The notes under the pieces were generated by a model that was not told the origin of the DNA, searched no databases, and was given only the letters and a program-made list of their open reading frames with translations. A DNA stretch of 64,000 bases from Liolophura sinensis (Eukaryota; Mollusca; Polyplacophora; Chitonida; Chitonidae): the NCBI RefSeq assembly GCF_032854445.1, contig NC_088298.1:12759504-12823503 (forward strand), read 5' to 3'. This document shows positions 35,701 through 50,700 of the stretch, in pieces. Both the position numbers and the translations under genes were made by a program. Position 1 is the stretch's first letter, and every line of letters starts with the position of its first letter.

Positions 35701-38700
35701 CTGTTTATTTTGCATGCAATTTTGATTTGTTGAGGACAGTTCACATGAAAAAGAATTTTTGAAAGCTAAGCTGGGAAGATTGAAGCATCTCGGATCTAGA
35801 AGATACATTGACAAGGCTATAGTAAGCTAAGCTGGGAAGATTGAATCATCTCAGATCTAGAGGATACATTGACAAGGCTGTAGTAAGCTAAGCTGGGAAG
35901 ATTGAAGCATCTCGGATCTAGAGGATACATTGACAAAGCTGTAGTATCCATTCTTCAGTGGACATTGGAAGTAAAGTGGTACAATAATAGTTAATAATAA
36001 TAATAAGAAATACAGAAATAATAGTTCTGTTTATAGTTTTGAGCAATAGATTGTGATTTTTGATGAAAGACTGGTATACAAGCTACAGGGGCCTCCGTGG
36101 CTCAGTCGGTTAGCGCACTAGCGCAGCGTAATGACTCAGGAGCCTCTCACTAATGCGGTCGCTGTGAGTTCAAGTCCAGCTCAGGCTGGCTTCCTCTCCG
36201 GCCGTAAGTGGGAAGGTCTGACAGCAACCTGCGGATGGTCGTGGGTTTCCCCCGGGCTGTGCCCGGTTTCCACCCACCATAATGCTGGCCGCTGTCATAT
36301 AAGTGAAATATTCTTGAGAATGGCGTAAAACACCAATCAAATAAATAAATAAATATACAAGCTACAGGAAGGCAGTGTTCAAAGCATCTAGATTTGCAAT
36401 GTATAAATGTTCTACAGTTGTACGGTATGTTCCATCATGACCTTGGATTCAGTTTGTAATTGTTCTGTGTAAATGTGGATGAATATGGATTCTGACTTTA
36501 TGGTTTAGATCCAAAGCAGGTGTTGAAGTGGTGTTTGGGAAGTACGGCTGTAGGCGCTCAGTACGGAAGTGTGTCATCTCTCAGCTTCAACAGAGACTGT
36601 ACCAGATTACTGAGTGGCTTTGCTAAAGGACAGGTAAGTTGACACAGACATGGCACACCTGAGCAGGTGGTGAAGTGGGGACAGCTGTACATGTAGGTGT
36701 ACAGTAAGGGAGTGTGTCATCACTGAGCTTTATCAGAGACTGGGTGGACACAGATTCAGCCGTAAAGGTAGCGCATGTCAGAGAAGTGTTGTTTAGGTGC
36801 TACAGGTACAGCCGTGGGCTTTGGTGACAACAAGCAGATGACAAGGCTTGTGTGGCCATTCCTGCATGTATCTGTATGTCAGATTCATCTTTAACTTCCT
36901 ATTAAAAAGAAAAAGGAAATGGTGGTTTACCCTGCACAGTTAGTTTCGTCCACCCATATGCCATGGTATAAATCAAAAGGTCTTGAGTACGGCGTTCAAC
37001 AACAATGAGATAAATGAATAAATAAATTAACAAAAAATTTAAGCTATGCCAAACCAGGAAGTACGTTGTTTCTTCAGCATCATAGTATGTATATGTGTGT
37101 ACATCATGCATGAATATCAAACGTGAAGATTTGAATTATTTTAATGGTTAGATCACAATGTGGGACCTAACAACAGGGAAGCTTTTAAGGACGATCACAG
37201 ATGCTCATCCTGCTGGCACAGCTGTACTCCATGTCAAAGTAAGTGTCTTAAATTGCGATCGAAACACAAGGTGAATTGTCAACAGTTTCCTTTGTGAGTC
37301 TGGGGAAATCGGGCATTTTAGCAAGCAGTATTTAAGTTATGTCTCGGTCAAAATGTAACTGTGCATTAAAATTTCCTTATTTAAAAAGAAAATTAAATGT
37401 AAAAGGACATTCTGCATTATAGCAAAGGTGCAGCTGACATCAGTGTATGGAGTGATGGAAAGTCATGCCATTTCAAATGTTTAAACAGTTCAATTACTGA
37501 AGGACACCAAGCCACGACTGATGTTAGATGAATGTAATAAAGCCATTAGTATGCTTGCCGCAGGATTACCGCAACAGGAACATGATAGCAGCAAATACCC
37601 ATCGTGTGGAACTTGCACATGCAAGGTGGAAACAGACAGTATTAGGCTTGCGAACTTTCATTTTCACCCTGAAACAGTTATTGACCTTGATACTATGTTG
37701 GAAACAGACAGTATTAGGCTTGCAAACTTTCATTTTCACCCTCAGACAGTTATTGACCTTGACACTATGGTGGTCACAGGCAGTATTAGGCTAGCGAACT
37801 TTCATTTTCACCCTTAAACAGTTATTGACCTTGACACTATGGTGGACATAGACAGTATTAGGCTTGTGAACTCTCATTTTCACCCACAAACAGTTATCGA
37901 CCTTGACACTGTGGTGGACACAGACAGTATTAGGCTTGTGAACTCTCATTTTCACCCTCAAACAGTTATCGACCTTGACACTATGGTGGACATAGACAGT
38001 ATTAGGCTTGTGAACTCTCATTTTCACCCACAAACAGTTATCGACCTTGACACTGTGGTGGACACAGACAGTATTAGGCTTGCGAACTTTCATTTTCACC
38101 CTCAAACAGTTATTGACCTTGATACTATGGTGACGAACTTTCATTTTCACCCTCAAACAGTTATTGACCTTGACACTATGGTGGACACAGACAGTATTAG
38201 GCTTGCGAACTTTCATTTTCACCCTCAAACAGTTATTGACCTTGATACTATGGTGACGAACTTTCATTTTCACCCTGAAACAGTTATTGACCTTGACACT
38301 ATGGTGGACACAGACAGTATTAGGCTTGTGAACTCTCATTTTCACCCACAAACAGTTATTGACCTTGACACTATGGTGGACACAGACAGTATTAGGCTTG
38401 TGAACTTTCATTTTCACCCTCAAACAGTTATTGACCTTGATACTATGGTGGCGAACTTTCATTTTCACCCTCAAACAGTTATTGACCTTGACACTATGGT
38501 GGACACAGACAGTATTAGGCTTGTGAACTTTCATTTTCACCCTCAAACAGTTATTGACCTTGATACTATGGTGACGAACTTTCATTTTCACCCTCAAACA
38601 GTTATTGACCTTGACACTATGGTGGACACAGACAGTATTAGGCTTGCGAACTTTCATTTTCACCCTCAAACAGTTATTGACCTTGATACTATGGTGACGA

Positions 38701-41700
38701 ACTTTCATTTTCACCCTCAAACAGTTGTTGACCTTGACACTATGGTAGACATAGACAGTATTAGGCTTGCAAACTCTCATTTTCGCCCTCAAGCAGTTAT
38801 TGACCTTGACACTATGGTGGACACAGACAGTATTAGGCTTGCGAACTTTCATTTTCACCCACAAACAGTTATTGACCTTGACACTATGGTGGAAACAGAC
38901 AGTATTAGGCTTGCGAACTTTCATTTTCACCCTGAAACAGTTATTGACCTTGATACTATGGTGGAAACAGACAGTATTAGGCTTGCGAACTTTCATTTTC
39001 ACCCTCAAGCAGTTATTGACCTTGACACTATGGTGGACATAGACAGTATTAGGCTTGCGAACTTTCATTTTCACCCTCAAACAGTTATTGACCTTGACAC
39101 TATGGTGGACACAGACAGTATTAGGCTTGTAAGCTCTCATTTTCACCCACAAACAGTTATTGACCTTGACACTGTGGTGGACACAGACAGTATTAGGCTT
39201 GTGAACTCTCATTTTCACCCTGAAACAGTTATTGACCTTGACACTGTAGTAGACACAGACAGTATTAGGCTTGTGAACTCTCATTTTCACCCTGAAACAG
39301 TTATTGACCTTGACACTATGGTGGACACAGACAGTATTAGGCTTGTAAGCTCTCATTTTCACCCACAAACAGTTATTGACCTTGACACTGTGGTGGACAC
39401 AGACAGTATTAGGCTTGCGAACTTTCATTTTCACCCTGAAACAGTTATTGACCTTGACACTGTGGTGGACACAGACAGTATTAGGCTTGTAAGCTCTCAT
39501 TTTCACCCACAAACAGTTATTGACCTTGACACTGTGGTGGACACAGACAGTATTAGGCTTGTGAACTCTCATTTTCACCCTCAAGCAGTTATTGACCTTG
39601 ACACTGTGGTGGACACAGACAGTATTAGGCTTGTGAACTCTCATTTTCACCCTCAAACAGTTATTGACCTTGACACTATGGTGGACACAGACAGTATTAG
39701 GCTTGTGAACTCTCATTTTCACCCACAAACAGTTACCGACCTTGACACTGTGGTGGACATAGACAGTATTAGGCTTGTGAACTTTCATTTTCACCCTCAA
39801 ACAGTTATTGACCTTGACACTATGGTGGACACAGACAGTATTAGGCTTGTGAACTCTCATTTTCACCCACAAACAGTTATCGGCCTTGACACTGTGGTGG
39901 ACATAGACAGTATTAGGCTTGTGAACTTTCATTTTCACCCTCAAACAGTTACTGACGTTGACGCTATGGTGGACACAGACAGTATTAGGCTTGTGAACTC
40001 TCATTTTCACCCACAAACAGTTATTGACCTTGACACTGTGGTGGACATAGACAGTATTAGGTTTGTGAACTCTCATTTTCGCCCTCAAGCAGTTATTGAC
40101 CTTGACACTATGGTGGACATAGACAGTATTAGGCTTGCAAACTCTCATTTTCGCCCTCAAGCAGTTATTGACCTTGACACTGTAGTGGACACAGACAGTA
40201 TTAGGCTTGTGAACTCTCATTTTCACCCACAAACAGTTATCGACCTTGACACTGTGGTGGACACAGACAGTATTAGGCTTGTGAACTCTCATTTTCGCCC
40301 TCAAGCAGTTATTGACCTTGACACTATGGTAGACATAGACAGTATTAGGCTTGCAAACTCTCATTTTCGCCCTCAAGCAGTTATTGACCTTGACACTGTA
40401 GTGGACACAGACAGTATTAGGCTTGTGAACTCTCATTTTCACCCTCAAACAGTTATTGACCTCGATGCTATGTCAGAGACCCGATATCCACAACCATTTG
40501 TGGTGTTTTGATTGAAAATAAGATTCTTTTTTGCTTGGAACAGACAAAAACTATAATACATACAGTGATGCACAGTTTCTTAGTTGAGTTTGCATACATT
40601 GATACAGTTTGCAGTTCCTTGCATGTCTTTTTGGGTATGCAAGACAAAAGGCTCTTTAAATATACTTTACATGTTTCCAAGTTTTTAATACATGTAAACA
40701 GTTTCATATAGAGGATGTACTTGTATAGTTATACATGTAACTGGGCAGAAGCTAAAGGAGTTTAAATTTTCATCCCCGGGTTCTACCCGGTTTCCTCGCA
40801 CCATAATACTGGCCGCCATCGTATGAGTGAAATATTCTTGAATGCAGCTTAAAATACCCATCAAATAAATAAATACTTGTTTGTAAATAAATTTTCATGT
40901 GCAATGATTTTTACTGTAGTTGTGAACTAATAGGAGAGTCCATGTTGCTGTTCATATGTGTATGTGAAGTGTGGTGTGTGTTTTGTTCAGTTCACAGACA
41001 GTTTCACAGTGGCAGTGTGTAGTGACAGTGGAGGATCTGTGTTTGAGCTTGAATTCAAGTAAGTCAGATTTATTGGGTGGGCCATCAGATGCAAGATGAG
41101 CAGCATTTTGAAAATGAACATCTTCACCTGTCTATTCACAAACATTCCATAACTTATATTATACATGAGTGGTACCTGAGAAGGTCCTCAGCAACCTGCA
41201 GATGATCATGGTTTTCCCCCCAGGCTCTGCTTGGTTTCCTCCCATCATAATGCTGGCCACCGTCGTACATGTATAAGTCAAATGTTCTTGAGAACGGCGT
41301 AAAATGCCAGTCAAATGAGTAAATGAATAAATGTTATACATAAATGGCGTGAGTTGATCTTCAAAATGAATTTAAAAGATTTGCCCCTCTGTACATTTAT
41401 TTCCAGGAAGCCAGGAACTTGTCCCATGACAGTTTTTGGCTCAGGTTACTCTATATTGTACCACATTAATTTTTTGGCTAGAACATTTAGGTGTGTACCT
41501 TCCGGTGGACTGATGGTTACTGTGCTAATGGAACGCGGTGATGATGGAGCCTCTTACCAATGCAGTCACTGTGAGTTCAAGTCCAGCTCATGATAGATTC
41601 CTCTCCAGTCATAAGAGAACTCTGTGTGGTTTCCTCCCATCATAATGCTGGCTGCCGTCACACAAGTGAAGTGTTCTTGAGTACGACGTATAACACCAGT

Positions 41701-44700
41701 CAAATAAATCAGTAAATATTTACTGGGTCCATTATTTACCAATTTTCAGGATGACGTTACCCATGTGTTTTTGAAGTAAATATTATGAACACATGTATAT
41801 AATGGCAGAGGTGTGAAATAAATGACCTTCAGCACTTTTAAAATGTCAGTCTGTGCAACAGCAAGCAGTGAAGTTAAGCCTGATTGTGTTCAGAGGAGGC
41901 ATTTTGATGCTATTGCTTTTGTTACAGACGCTTAATTGGTGTGCGTACCTGTGACTCCAGGTGTCTCTTCTCTGGAAGGTAAGGCCATGGGGTAGACGTT
42001 GTATCCACAGTTGTGTTTGGCTGAACAAGATATCAGAAAATGTATCAGACCAAAAGTGTAATCTTGATAGCTGAACGCTAGAAACCCATAGTCTTCTTTC
42101 TGTACATAGAGGTATTTGATGCAGCTGATCGAGAAGCATTCAGTCACACCTGTTCATATGGCCAAAAGTTCTTGAGTTTGGTGTAAAACACCAATCAAAT
42201 AAATAAGCCAAAGAAAAAAAGACAGGAAAAGTTTTGGAAAATTGCCTGCGTAAAAAAGGATGGTCCAAACAGGGCGCTCTTTTGTGTTTTACGTAATACA
42301 TAGGTGTAGCTAATAGATGTGCTTGCAAATCAAAGCGGTACGAGTAGTTCACAACATAGCCATGATAGCAGCAGAGATTCATGTGTCTTTACACAGCTTT
42401 AAACAACTAATGTGTGTAGGTTTTGGTAAATGTTTAACAATCATTTAACACTGGACCTAAGTTCAGCATTGAGCATTAAGGTGTTAGTGCAATGGCTGGT
42501 TGACCCGTATCAGTATAATGGCTCAGGCAGGGTGGCTTACTTGCCTTCGGTGAGTCGTCTCAGCGAAGCGACACTAGATAAAATAGCGGTGGAAATCCGT
42601 CCTACAACAAGCAGGCACATGACATACACTCAAAGGACTCCTTTGTGTCGTACGACTGAAAAATTAAGTAGTACAATGTTAAACCCTAAGAACTCACTCA
42701 ACATTGGGAGAAATGTTTTTAAGCTTTAAGTGATGGTAAAGGTGTGGTAGATGTATGTATTTTTTGGCTAGATTAGGCCCCTTCTGGTTCAGAGAAGCTG
42801 TATACTTGGCATGAATGTCTGTTCACAAAGGTTAATGATAATGCACGAGCACATAATGAAGGTGGGTTCAAACCTACTCTGCTCTTGTTTCAGTCGTGGA
42901 GAAGTGTGCATTGTTGAACCTCTACACATGAACCTCACAATCAAGGACCATCCCATGCAGGATGTCATGATTCTTGCCATGGGCACATTATCTAAGGTGG
43001 GTATATGTAATGTCCAGCAGAACCAGTGGAGAAGGGATAAGATAGTTATAAACACCCTGGGGTCTCAGGGCCTAATCCAGCACTTCTCATCGTCCCATTA
43101 CCGGACGCTGCCGTTCCCTCAAAGTGCCCTTTGAGTAAAAAAAAATACAAAAGAAACAGCCCGAATTCATTATAAGACTCAGATTATCTCCTTAGTCGCT
43201 ATGCTCTGGCTAGCCATTCACCACATAAGGTGGTGTGATCAGATGCAGATGTTATCTGGGATGGCAGAGTTCTCCACATATCAGTAAATACAAGCCATCC
43301 TTAGACTGAATTTTCGGGCTAGGTATGTGTTGTGGTGTGCACGTGGGGAGGAGGTCAACCGTAGGAACCGAGGCCCTTAAAAATGCATGAGAATCGAAAT
43401 ATTCAACAATGAGGTGCCCTTCAGCAGTGGTTCCACCCCCTGCCGTTCTCAGGCCAGATAAGGCCCTGGGTCTAACCACTGAGACTGCTGCTTAGGACTG
43501 CTCATCATGCACTGCATAAGCTGTAATCATTACCATGTCAGTGCGTCTCCTCCTACAGTTTAGATTGGATTTCCATGAAACGTGTTCCAAGATGTTATAT
43601 CATCTTTCATTGTCTGAGGCCTGCCTGTCCTATCAGCCAAGCTGGAAAACTACTGTAGCTGATACATTATTACGGGTCACACACTGTTATGATAATCTCT
43701 GTGTACACTGGCCAAAATGCACAAATAAGAAATTCGTCACTTGGAAGTCAGTATTAATGAAGAGGTTTCTTGGGTCAAAGTGTTAAAAACATGTATTTCA
43801 AGCTCTTGACAGTGGTGACCTTGACAAAAATTGTCATCCAATATGATATTAATGTGCGAAATGCATTAGATTATTGTAAAACACCATTGTAGTGAGAAAA
43901 ATACAAAGGTGATGTTCACTAGAAATTATTTGTATGGGTGAAATTACAAATATGTGCATGGTATAAAGTCTTCATTTGAATGCTTAACTATCCGTCAGTG
44001 TTCAGTAATTCTTCATCTGTGTCGTTTGAATTTCTGGAGTTATCTCCCCTCCACCACTACAGGTGTTATTGGTGTCCCTGAAGCCACAGTTGAAGGTTAT
44101 GTTTACTCACCCACTCAAGGTATGTATTCATCATGCGCTTATACCGTAATATTGTTGACCTCTGAATGCGTGCTTCACAGCACGCACAATGTAGATAATG
44201 CGTAGGTGTAGTCTGACCACCAGATGGGTGTTACCAGATCTGTGCCTTTGTTCACAAACTTTCTATAACAAATTATCGTATTTCTCCTAAAGCTCAGCTG
44301 TAATCAAGGGACACAGTTTGCTTTATTGTAAAGGGCCACTTAAGAATTTTTTTTGTGAAGGTTGATTAATTTTTCGTCCGAAATAATGGTAAGTGTTGTC
44401 ATCAAAAATATCATTTTAGAGCTTTATGTGTTTTTTTTTTTTTGAAAGTGAAGGCCAGACTTTGGTGTTATCAAATCACAAAATACAGTATCGTGTAAAG
44501 TTTTCTGATATTTTATCTTGTTAGATTGTTTAACATAACGTGTCACTAATGTCATTTTGTGACAATGGCCCACAATTTGTTTCATAAAGCCCAAATAGCG
44601 TAACATTTTGTGATGCAGCTCTTTGTGAGAAAAAGACAGCATGCCTATGCATGCTGATCAGAAATTACAGCCCTATAAACAAACAGCTCACCATGTTTTC

Positions 44701-47700
44701 ATGTTTTTCTCAGGGTGACTCATCAACTCTTCCGCTGCTCGCCTGGCAGTTTGTCATCATCCAGGTCTCTGAACGGGACAGAGTTATTGACCCTGTTTTA
44801 GCGTTTGCCAGGGATTCTGCCATTTACTTCTACCAGGTAACCATTTTGGATGACATTGCATTCTGTAAATATTTAGACACTTTGCTCCAACATGGGTATT
44901 GGCAAAGCTAAATGTACATTTGTCAGTATCTGGAAGCCTGATATAAGCCTATTTTCAACATCTGTAAATAGTCCAGATGTGACTTTTGACAAATTGGATT
45001 CTCTTCTCTTCCATCACTGCCATGGTAATTGAATTATTCTGTTTCATATTTCCTAGCACTAAGCAGTTTATGAGATTAGATAGGAAAGTCAAAGTGAATA
45101 GAGAATGCCCTTGTCAACAAAGCAATGAAAAGTAGATCGAAATGTGTGGTGAGGGGTTTAACATGGCTGCTGGGGTGTTACATGTATATACAACAAGGTA
45201 CCGAACAAGGTTCAGCGATAACAAACGGTTGCACAACCAACACCAAGATGATGCTGTTAAAATCTATTCTACCCCTGAAAAAAATATAGCAAAAACAGCA
45301 TATTTCATGCTGTTGCTATCTTTCACTTGCCCTGCAAAAGTCATGCATTTTAGAGCAATCAACGGTAAAGTTAGGCCATTGTGTATGTGTGATGTTGTGT
45401 CTTATTGTTGCGTGACTTGGGAATGTAAAATTTACTGTACATGGATTATGGTGTCGTAACACTGAGCTCAGATTTGAACGTCATGAAACAAATGTGGCTT
45501 TTTCCCCGAAAAAAAGCGATATCTATATACTACGAAATAACACTTTTATCACTGAAGGAAATTGTGATAGTTCACATTTTTTTGAATCATAAATAAAATC
45601 TAACAAGTAAACAAACTCAGATTCTTTTACTTGTAGAAATAAATGGCATGAAATGATATTATTCGAGAAGGTAAACGTACCTGTCGGTGTGTTGTGTGAC
45701 ACACTCAGTACCTGCCGGTGTGTTGTGTGACACACTCAGTACCTGCCAGTGTGTTGTGTGACACACTCGGTACCTGTCTGTCTGTTGTGTGACACACACA
45801 GCATTGTTTGAAAGGCCATCTCTATTAAATATGTACATTTGTACGCGGCCCACAACTGATAACAGAATAGAATACTGGACCACACATGTTGTTGGTACAG
45901 GGAAGGTAACTAGGGCGAGGTACTACAGAATCTGGATTCAGCTTCAGTGATAAATGTATCAGTTTATTGTACATGAACTTTGGAGTTGTATAGATGATAG
46001 ATACAAAATAATTTTGTGGGTGTTTTTATGAGATATCAAATTAATAAATAGTGTATCTTTATTTAGAGCATTAGTCACTGAATTCTTCACTAAAGCATTT
46101 ATGCTATTAAGATGTAAAAGGCTGTACAATTTGTCAGTATTTCAAAAAATTTGAAACATTTCTTAGCAAAAAATATTTCTCAGCAAAAATGTTTCAGAAT
46201 TCAGAAATGTTTTTGAATGACCATATCGTAGGCGAGAGTTGTGGAAGTGGTGGTGGTTGTGGTGACAGTTGAGGTTGTGTCATATTGCCATGAACAGTGA
46301 ATCATGGCAGAGGGTTTGTGGATTCTGCTAATGTTGGTGGGGCTATGGTAACAATTTATTTAATTATTTATTTGATTGGTATTTTATGCCGTATTCAAAA
46401 ATATTTCACTTATACGACGGCAGCCAGCATTATGGTGGGTGGAAACCGGGCAGAGCACGGGGGAAACACATGACCATCTGCAGGTTGCTGGCAGACCTTC
46501 CCACGTATGGACAGAGAGAAAGCCAGCTGGACTTGAACTCACAGCAACTGCATTGGCGAGAGACTCCTGGGTCATTACGCTGCGCTAGCACGCTAACCAA
46601 CTGAGCCACGGAGGCCCCCTTTAGTAACAACAAGTGGTTGGTGATACTGTTATGGCTACTGGCACAGTCTGATGTTTGTTGAACACCGCTGATTTCCACC
46701 ATTGTGGCACACCAGTTTGTACATCACATAAGGAAAGTTTGTCAGTTTACCCTGGACAGACTCCAGGTCTCCTCCACTGATATTATTGAAAGCCATGGTA
46801 GATATGTAAGGAAAAATGCTGAAAAATAAGTCAGCAACAAAATAAATAAGGAGAGATAAATCTGGCTTATTGATAAAATTAATATAATTTACACGTCAAA
46901 ATTTATGGAATTTTGTGTGTGCATTTTGTTTAATTATCTGTTTTGTACATGTAGGTTGTATGTAACACTCCACAAGACATCAAGTGTCAAGGCCTACAGA
47001 AGATGGAGGTGCCCTACAGACTATTGTCTATACAGGTAGCTTATCATACACTAATTAACTTCTTTTTTGTGGAGTCAGTACCATACACATATGTATATGT
47101 GCATTTCCATATCCTGCAGCCGATATGCCATATGTGTCTGACTGTTTTGGTTTTTTTTCTTATCTGATTTTAAACATGTCCAAGCATTATTGTTTCACTT
47201 ATGATGTTCTCACTCCCATATCAAAAACCTGAACCGCCTTGTCTTTTCACCTTGTTCTCGCCACAATATGGCTGAAATATTGTCGATGTGGCGCCATAAT
47301 CAGTAATTCACTCATTCCATATGTGTCTGCTGAAAAACCAGAGTAACAGGCTCATGACCAAACTGTTACAACGTGAGACAATGTCGATACGTATTTTCAT
47401 TTATTTATTTACTTGATTAGTGTTTTAACACTGTAATCAAGAATATTTCACTTATACGAAGGCAGCCAACGTTGTAATGGGAGAAAAAGGGGCAGAGCCT
47501 AGAGGAAACTCACAACCATCCACGGGTTTCTGGTAGACTGATATATGTAGGATTGGATATCATATAGTAGCCTGCTTTCTCGGCAGTATTTATTTATTTA
47601 TTTGATTAATGTTTTACGCCGTACTCAAGAATATTTCACTTATACAATGGCGGCCAGCATTATGGTGGGCGGAAACCGGGCAGAGCCCGAGGGAAAACCA

Positions 47701-50700
47701 CAACCATCCGCAGATTGCTGGCAGACCTTCTCACTTACAGCCGGGGAGGAAATTCTCAGCAGTAGAATGATGATACACTGTTAAATGACAGTAGAATGAT
47801 GATACACTGTTAAATGACATCACCATTGATGTCCAGTCAATGCCAGTGGAAAAAAAACAGAAGTTTGTCTGATGCAGGAGAACAGGCATAATACTATATT
47901 TCAGAAAATGTCATTGATAAATATGTCAGTTGTTTTAACCTGACATTTAATATACATATATATTATGTTGATGGAGAGAATGTGTACATATACTTTGCGG
48001 GTATAGAGAGTAGGGGTTGAAATCAGGATTAACACACTCAGGATGCGCTGCAATGATGATGAGAAGGGAAGTGTATTTTACTGGAACATTCACTGCATCA
48101 CAAGATGTACAGATTGGTGTTGTGTTACGTTATCTTGACAATATTAACAGCAGAATATTCACTGTTTACAGTTGATTTGCTCAATTTACCCGAGAATGTC
48201 CTAAAACACTATGAGCCCTCTCGCCTTCCATACTTTCATGTTTGAAGAAGCTATGCTTGAGTATATATCATTCCAGCTACATTCTTACTGATCTTTTAAG
48301 CAGTCTTTCATAAGCTATGAGTGAGCATAACTAAAACACAATGGCGCCTCTGGCCTTCCATACTTTTATACATTTAGGTAGCTATTTAACACCTGTGGAC
48401 GTCCATATTATTATACATTCTGGAAGCTATACGTGAGTAAATTATCAAAGTTAAGTGTTTACTAACTATTTAACAGTCTTTATAATCTTGTAGCATACAT
48501 GTATGTGACTCAGTCACAGTGAAAACAACTAATCATACTGCAATCGGCACAGATAAAGCTATGGGATTTTGTTACACACATATAGCTATGATGCCATCTC
48601 GGGATTCATGTGGCCAGCAATGGCTAGATCCACTTTTAATGAGTGTTATGTAAAAGTGTTATCTTGTAAAAACTGTGCTCTAAAACTTCTACCGACATAC
48701 ATGGGAATAGTTTATCAAATAGGCAGATATGTTAAAAATGTATTTTACTGGGGATTCACTGCATCACAACTTGTACAGATCAGTGTTGTGACATCATCGA
48801 TCAGATGTACAAATTGTCACACAGTTTTACATGCTATTTCTCAAACTGTGTAGGGCCTCCGTGGCTCAGTTGGTTTAGCGCGCTATTGTAGCGTAATGAC
48901 CCAAGAGCCTCTCACCAATGCGGTCGCTGTGAGTTCAAATCCAGCTCATGATGGCTTCCTCTCTGACCGTACGTGGGAAGGTCTTCCAGCAACCTGCGGA
49001 TGGTTGTGGGTTTTTGCCAGGCTGTGCCCGGTTTCCTCCCACCATAATGCTGGCCGCCGTCGTATAAGTGAAATATTCTTGAGTATGGCGTAAAACACCA
49101 ATCAAATAAATAAATAAATCAAACTGTCTAATTTAGCGTGATTTTTTATGATTCCTGTGGTTTGGAGTGGTTTTCCCTATAAATCTAGTAAAATTGAAAC
49201 TCTCATAGACAGGACTTACAATTAGCAAAATTTTGGATCTCAGTGATGCCTAAGCTGTATCACTTACATATATGAAAAAGGGAAATAACTCGCAATTGCA
49301 CACAAAAGAATTAAAAGCAAATCAGGGTAATCCCTCTTTTACAGATTTGATTGAATTAACCTTGTTACCATACTCCTTACAACACCTGCGTCGCTGTCTA
49401 CGTTCTCTTTACATAATTGCCAGCAATAGACAAGCTTGATATTCTGAAGCTGGTGCAACACAGGTAGGCTTGTTTAGACTGAGCCTCATCACTGGTGTCC
49501 TCGCGCGGAACTATTTAATCAGCATTCATGAATAGCACTCCTTGTTTTACACACTTTGAGTTGTTGAAGATTTCTGTACAGAATTTGCTATTGGTGGCAG
49601 TGATGTAAAGTGGGCGCAACGAGAGAAGGAAGTATGCCTTGTTACATGTACATGGGTCTGACAGCACTCATTTTCCTAAAGCCCGCCACAGATGGAAGCT
49701 ATTGACCAGACGAGGTCATTACCTCAGTCAAAAAGTTAAAAGCAGATGATAAGCATTTGGCTTACATATTGCCATGAAGCAGGTCATGTGACCAGACGTA
49801 TGACCCCCCTCACGTGGCTTATCAGAGGAAAAATGATGGACTCAGATGATGGGGTTGAGGGGAGGTTACTCCTAATTTTATTGTTAAAACAATGATGTCG
49901 TTGTTTATGACTTTAATTCTCATTGACGAAAATGGGTGCATCTGCAAATAGGTCAGTACTCATTTCAGATACTATTTTGAACAAACCGGGGTAAAAGTCA
50001 CATGATTTATTAGCGCATTTCTATTGGACTGTGTTTAAGTATCTGACTGAGCTGAAGACTTACGTTCCATGGTGAGGTTTTTCCCTTGCCTGCCTAAAAA
50101 ATGTAAAGCAGGCTACATACTTGACTCTCAGTCTCAGGAGTTGAAAACCACACTAAAAACTGTGCTCACACCATGAGGTTTTAATTGCTCGTGATCAGTA
50201 GTTGAGCATTTTGCTCTCATCTGCAGGAGTCAGATCCTTACTTGACAAGGTTGAGGAGGAGAATCTTAAAGCTGTTGTCATCTGATAACAGGTCTCCGTT
50301 TATGAGGCTCCAGTGGGGTGGTAATCAGGCTCAGCTGGCACATGTAAATGAGGTTCCTATTGCGAATATGAGGCTCTAATGGGGTGGGTATGAGGCTTCA
50401 GTGGTGCTTCGTGCGAATATTATGTTGTTCATTTTTGTAACAGTATACAGTGGTGGATAATTTGGTAGATTTTGATACATGTATGACTCAGGAATTCACA
50501 CAACCTCATTCTTAAACAGTAGTAGGAACATTGAAAAAACTGAATATTGGGACAAAAAAAACTTTTCCTAGCTCCTACCATAATGCTGCCCGCCATTGCA
50601 AAAGTGAAATATTCTTTGTGTATGGCATAAAACACCAATCAAATAAATAAGAAAATCTTTATGCATACATTTGCCAGAACCAGCCAGTCGATATATTTTT

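Noticed and set aside
42811-43134. 107-codon single-exon gene
   Set aside because: Only its middle, 42894-42996, is conserved and it is VPS8 exon 11; the rest is intron read-through.
43954-44205. Open frame reading V-I-G-V-P-E-A-T-V-E-G over VPS8 exon 12
   Set aside because: The conserved VPS8 peptide V-L-L-V-S-L-K-P-Q-L-K-V is in another phase, which fits exons 11 and 13.
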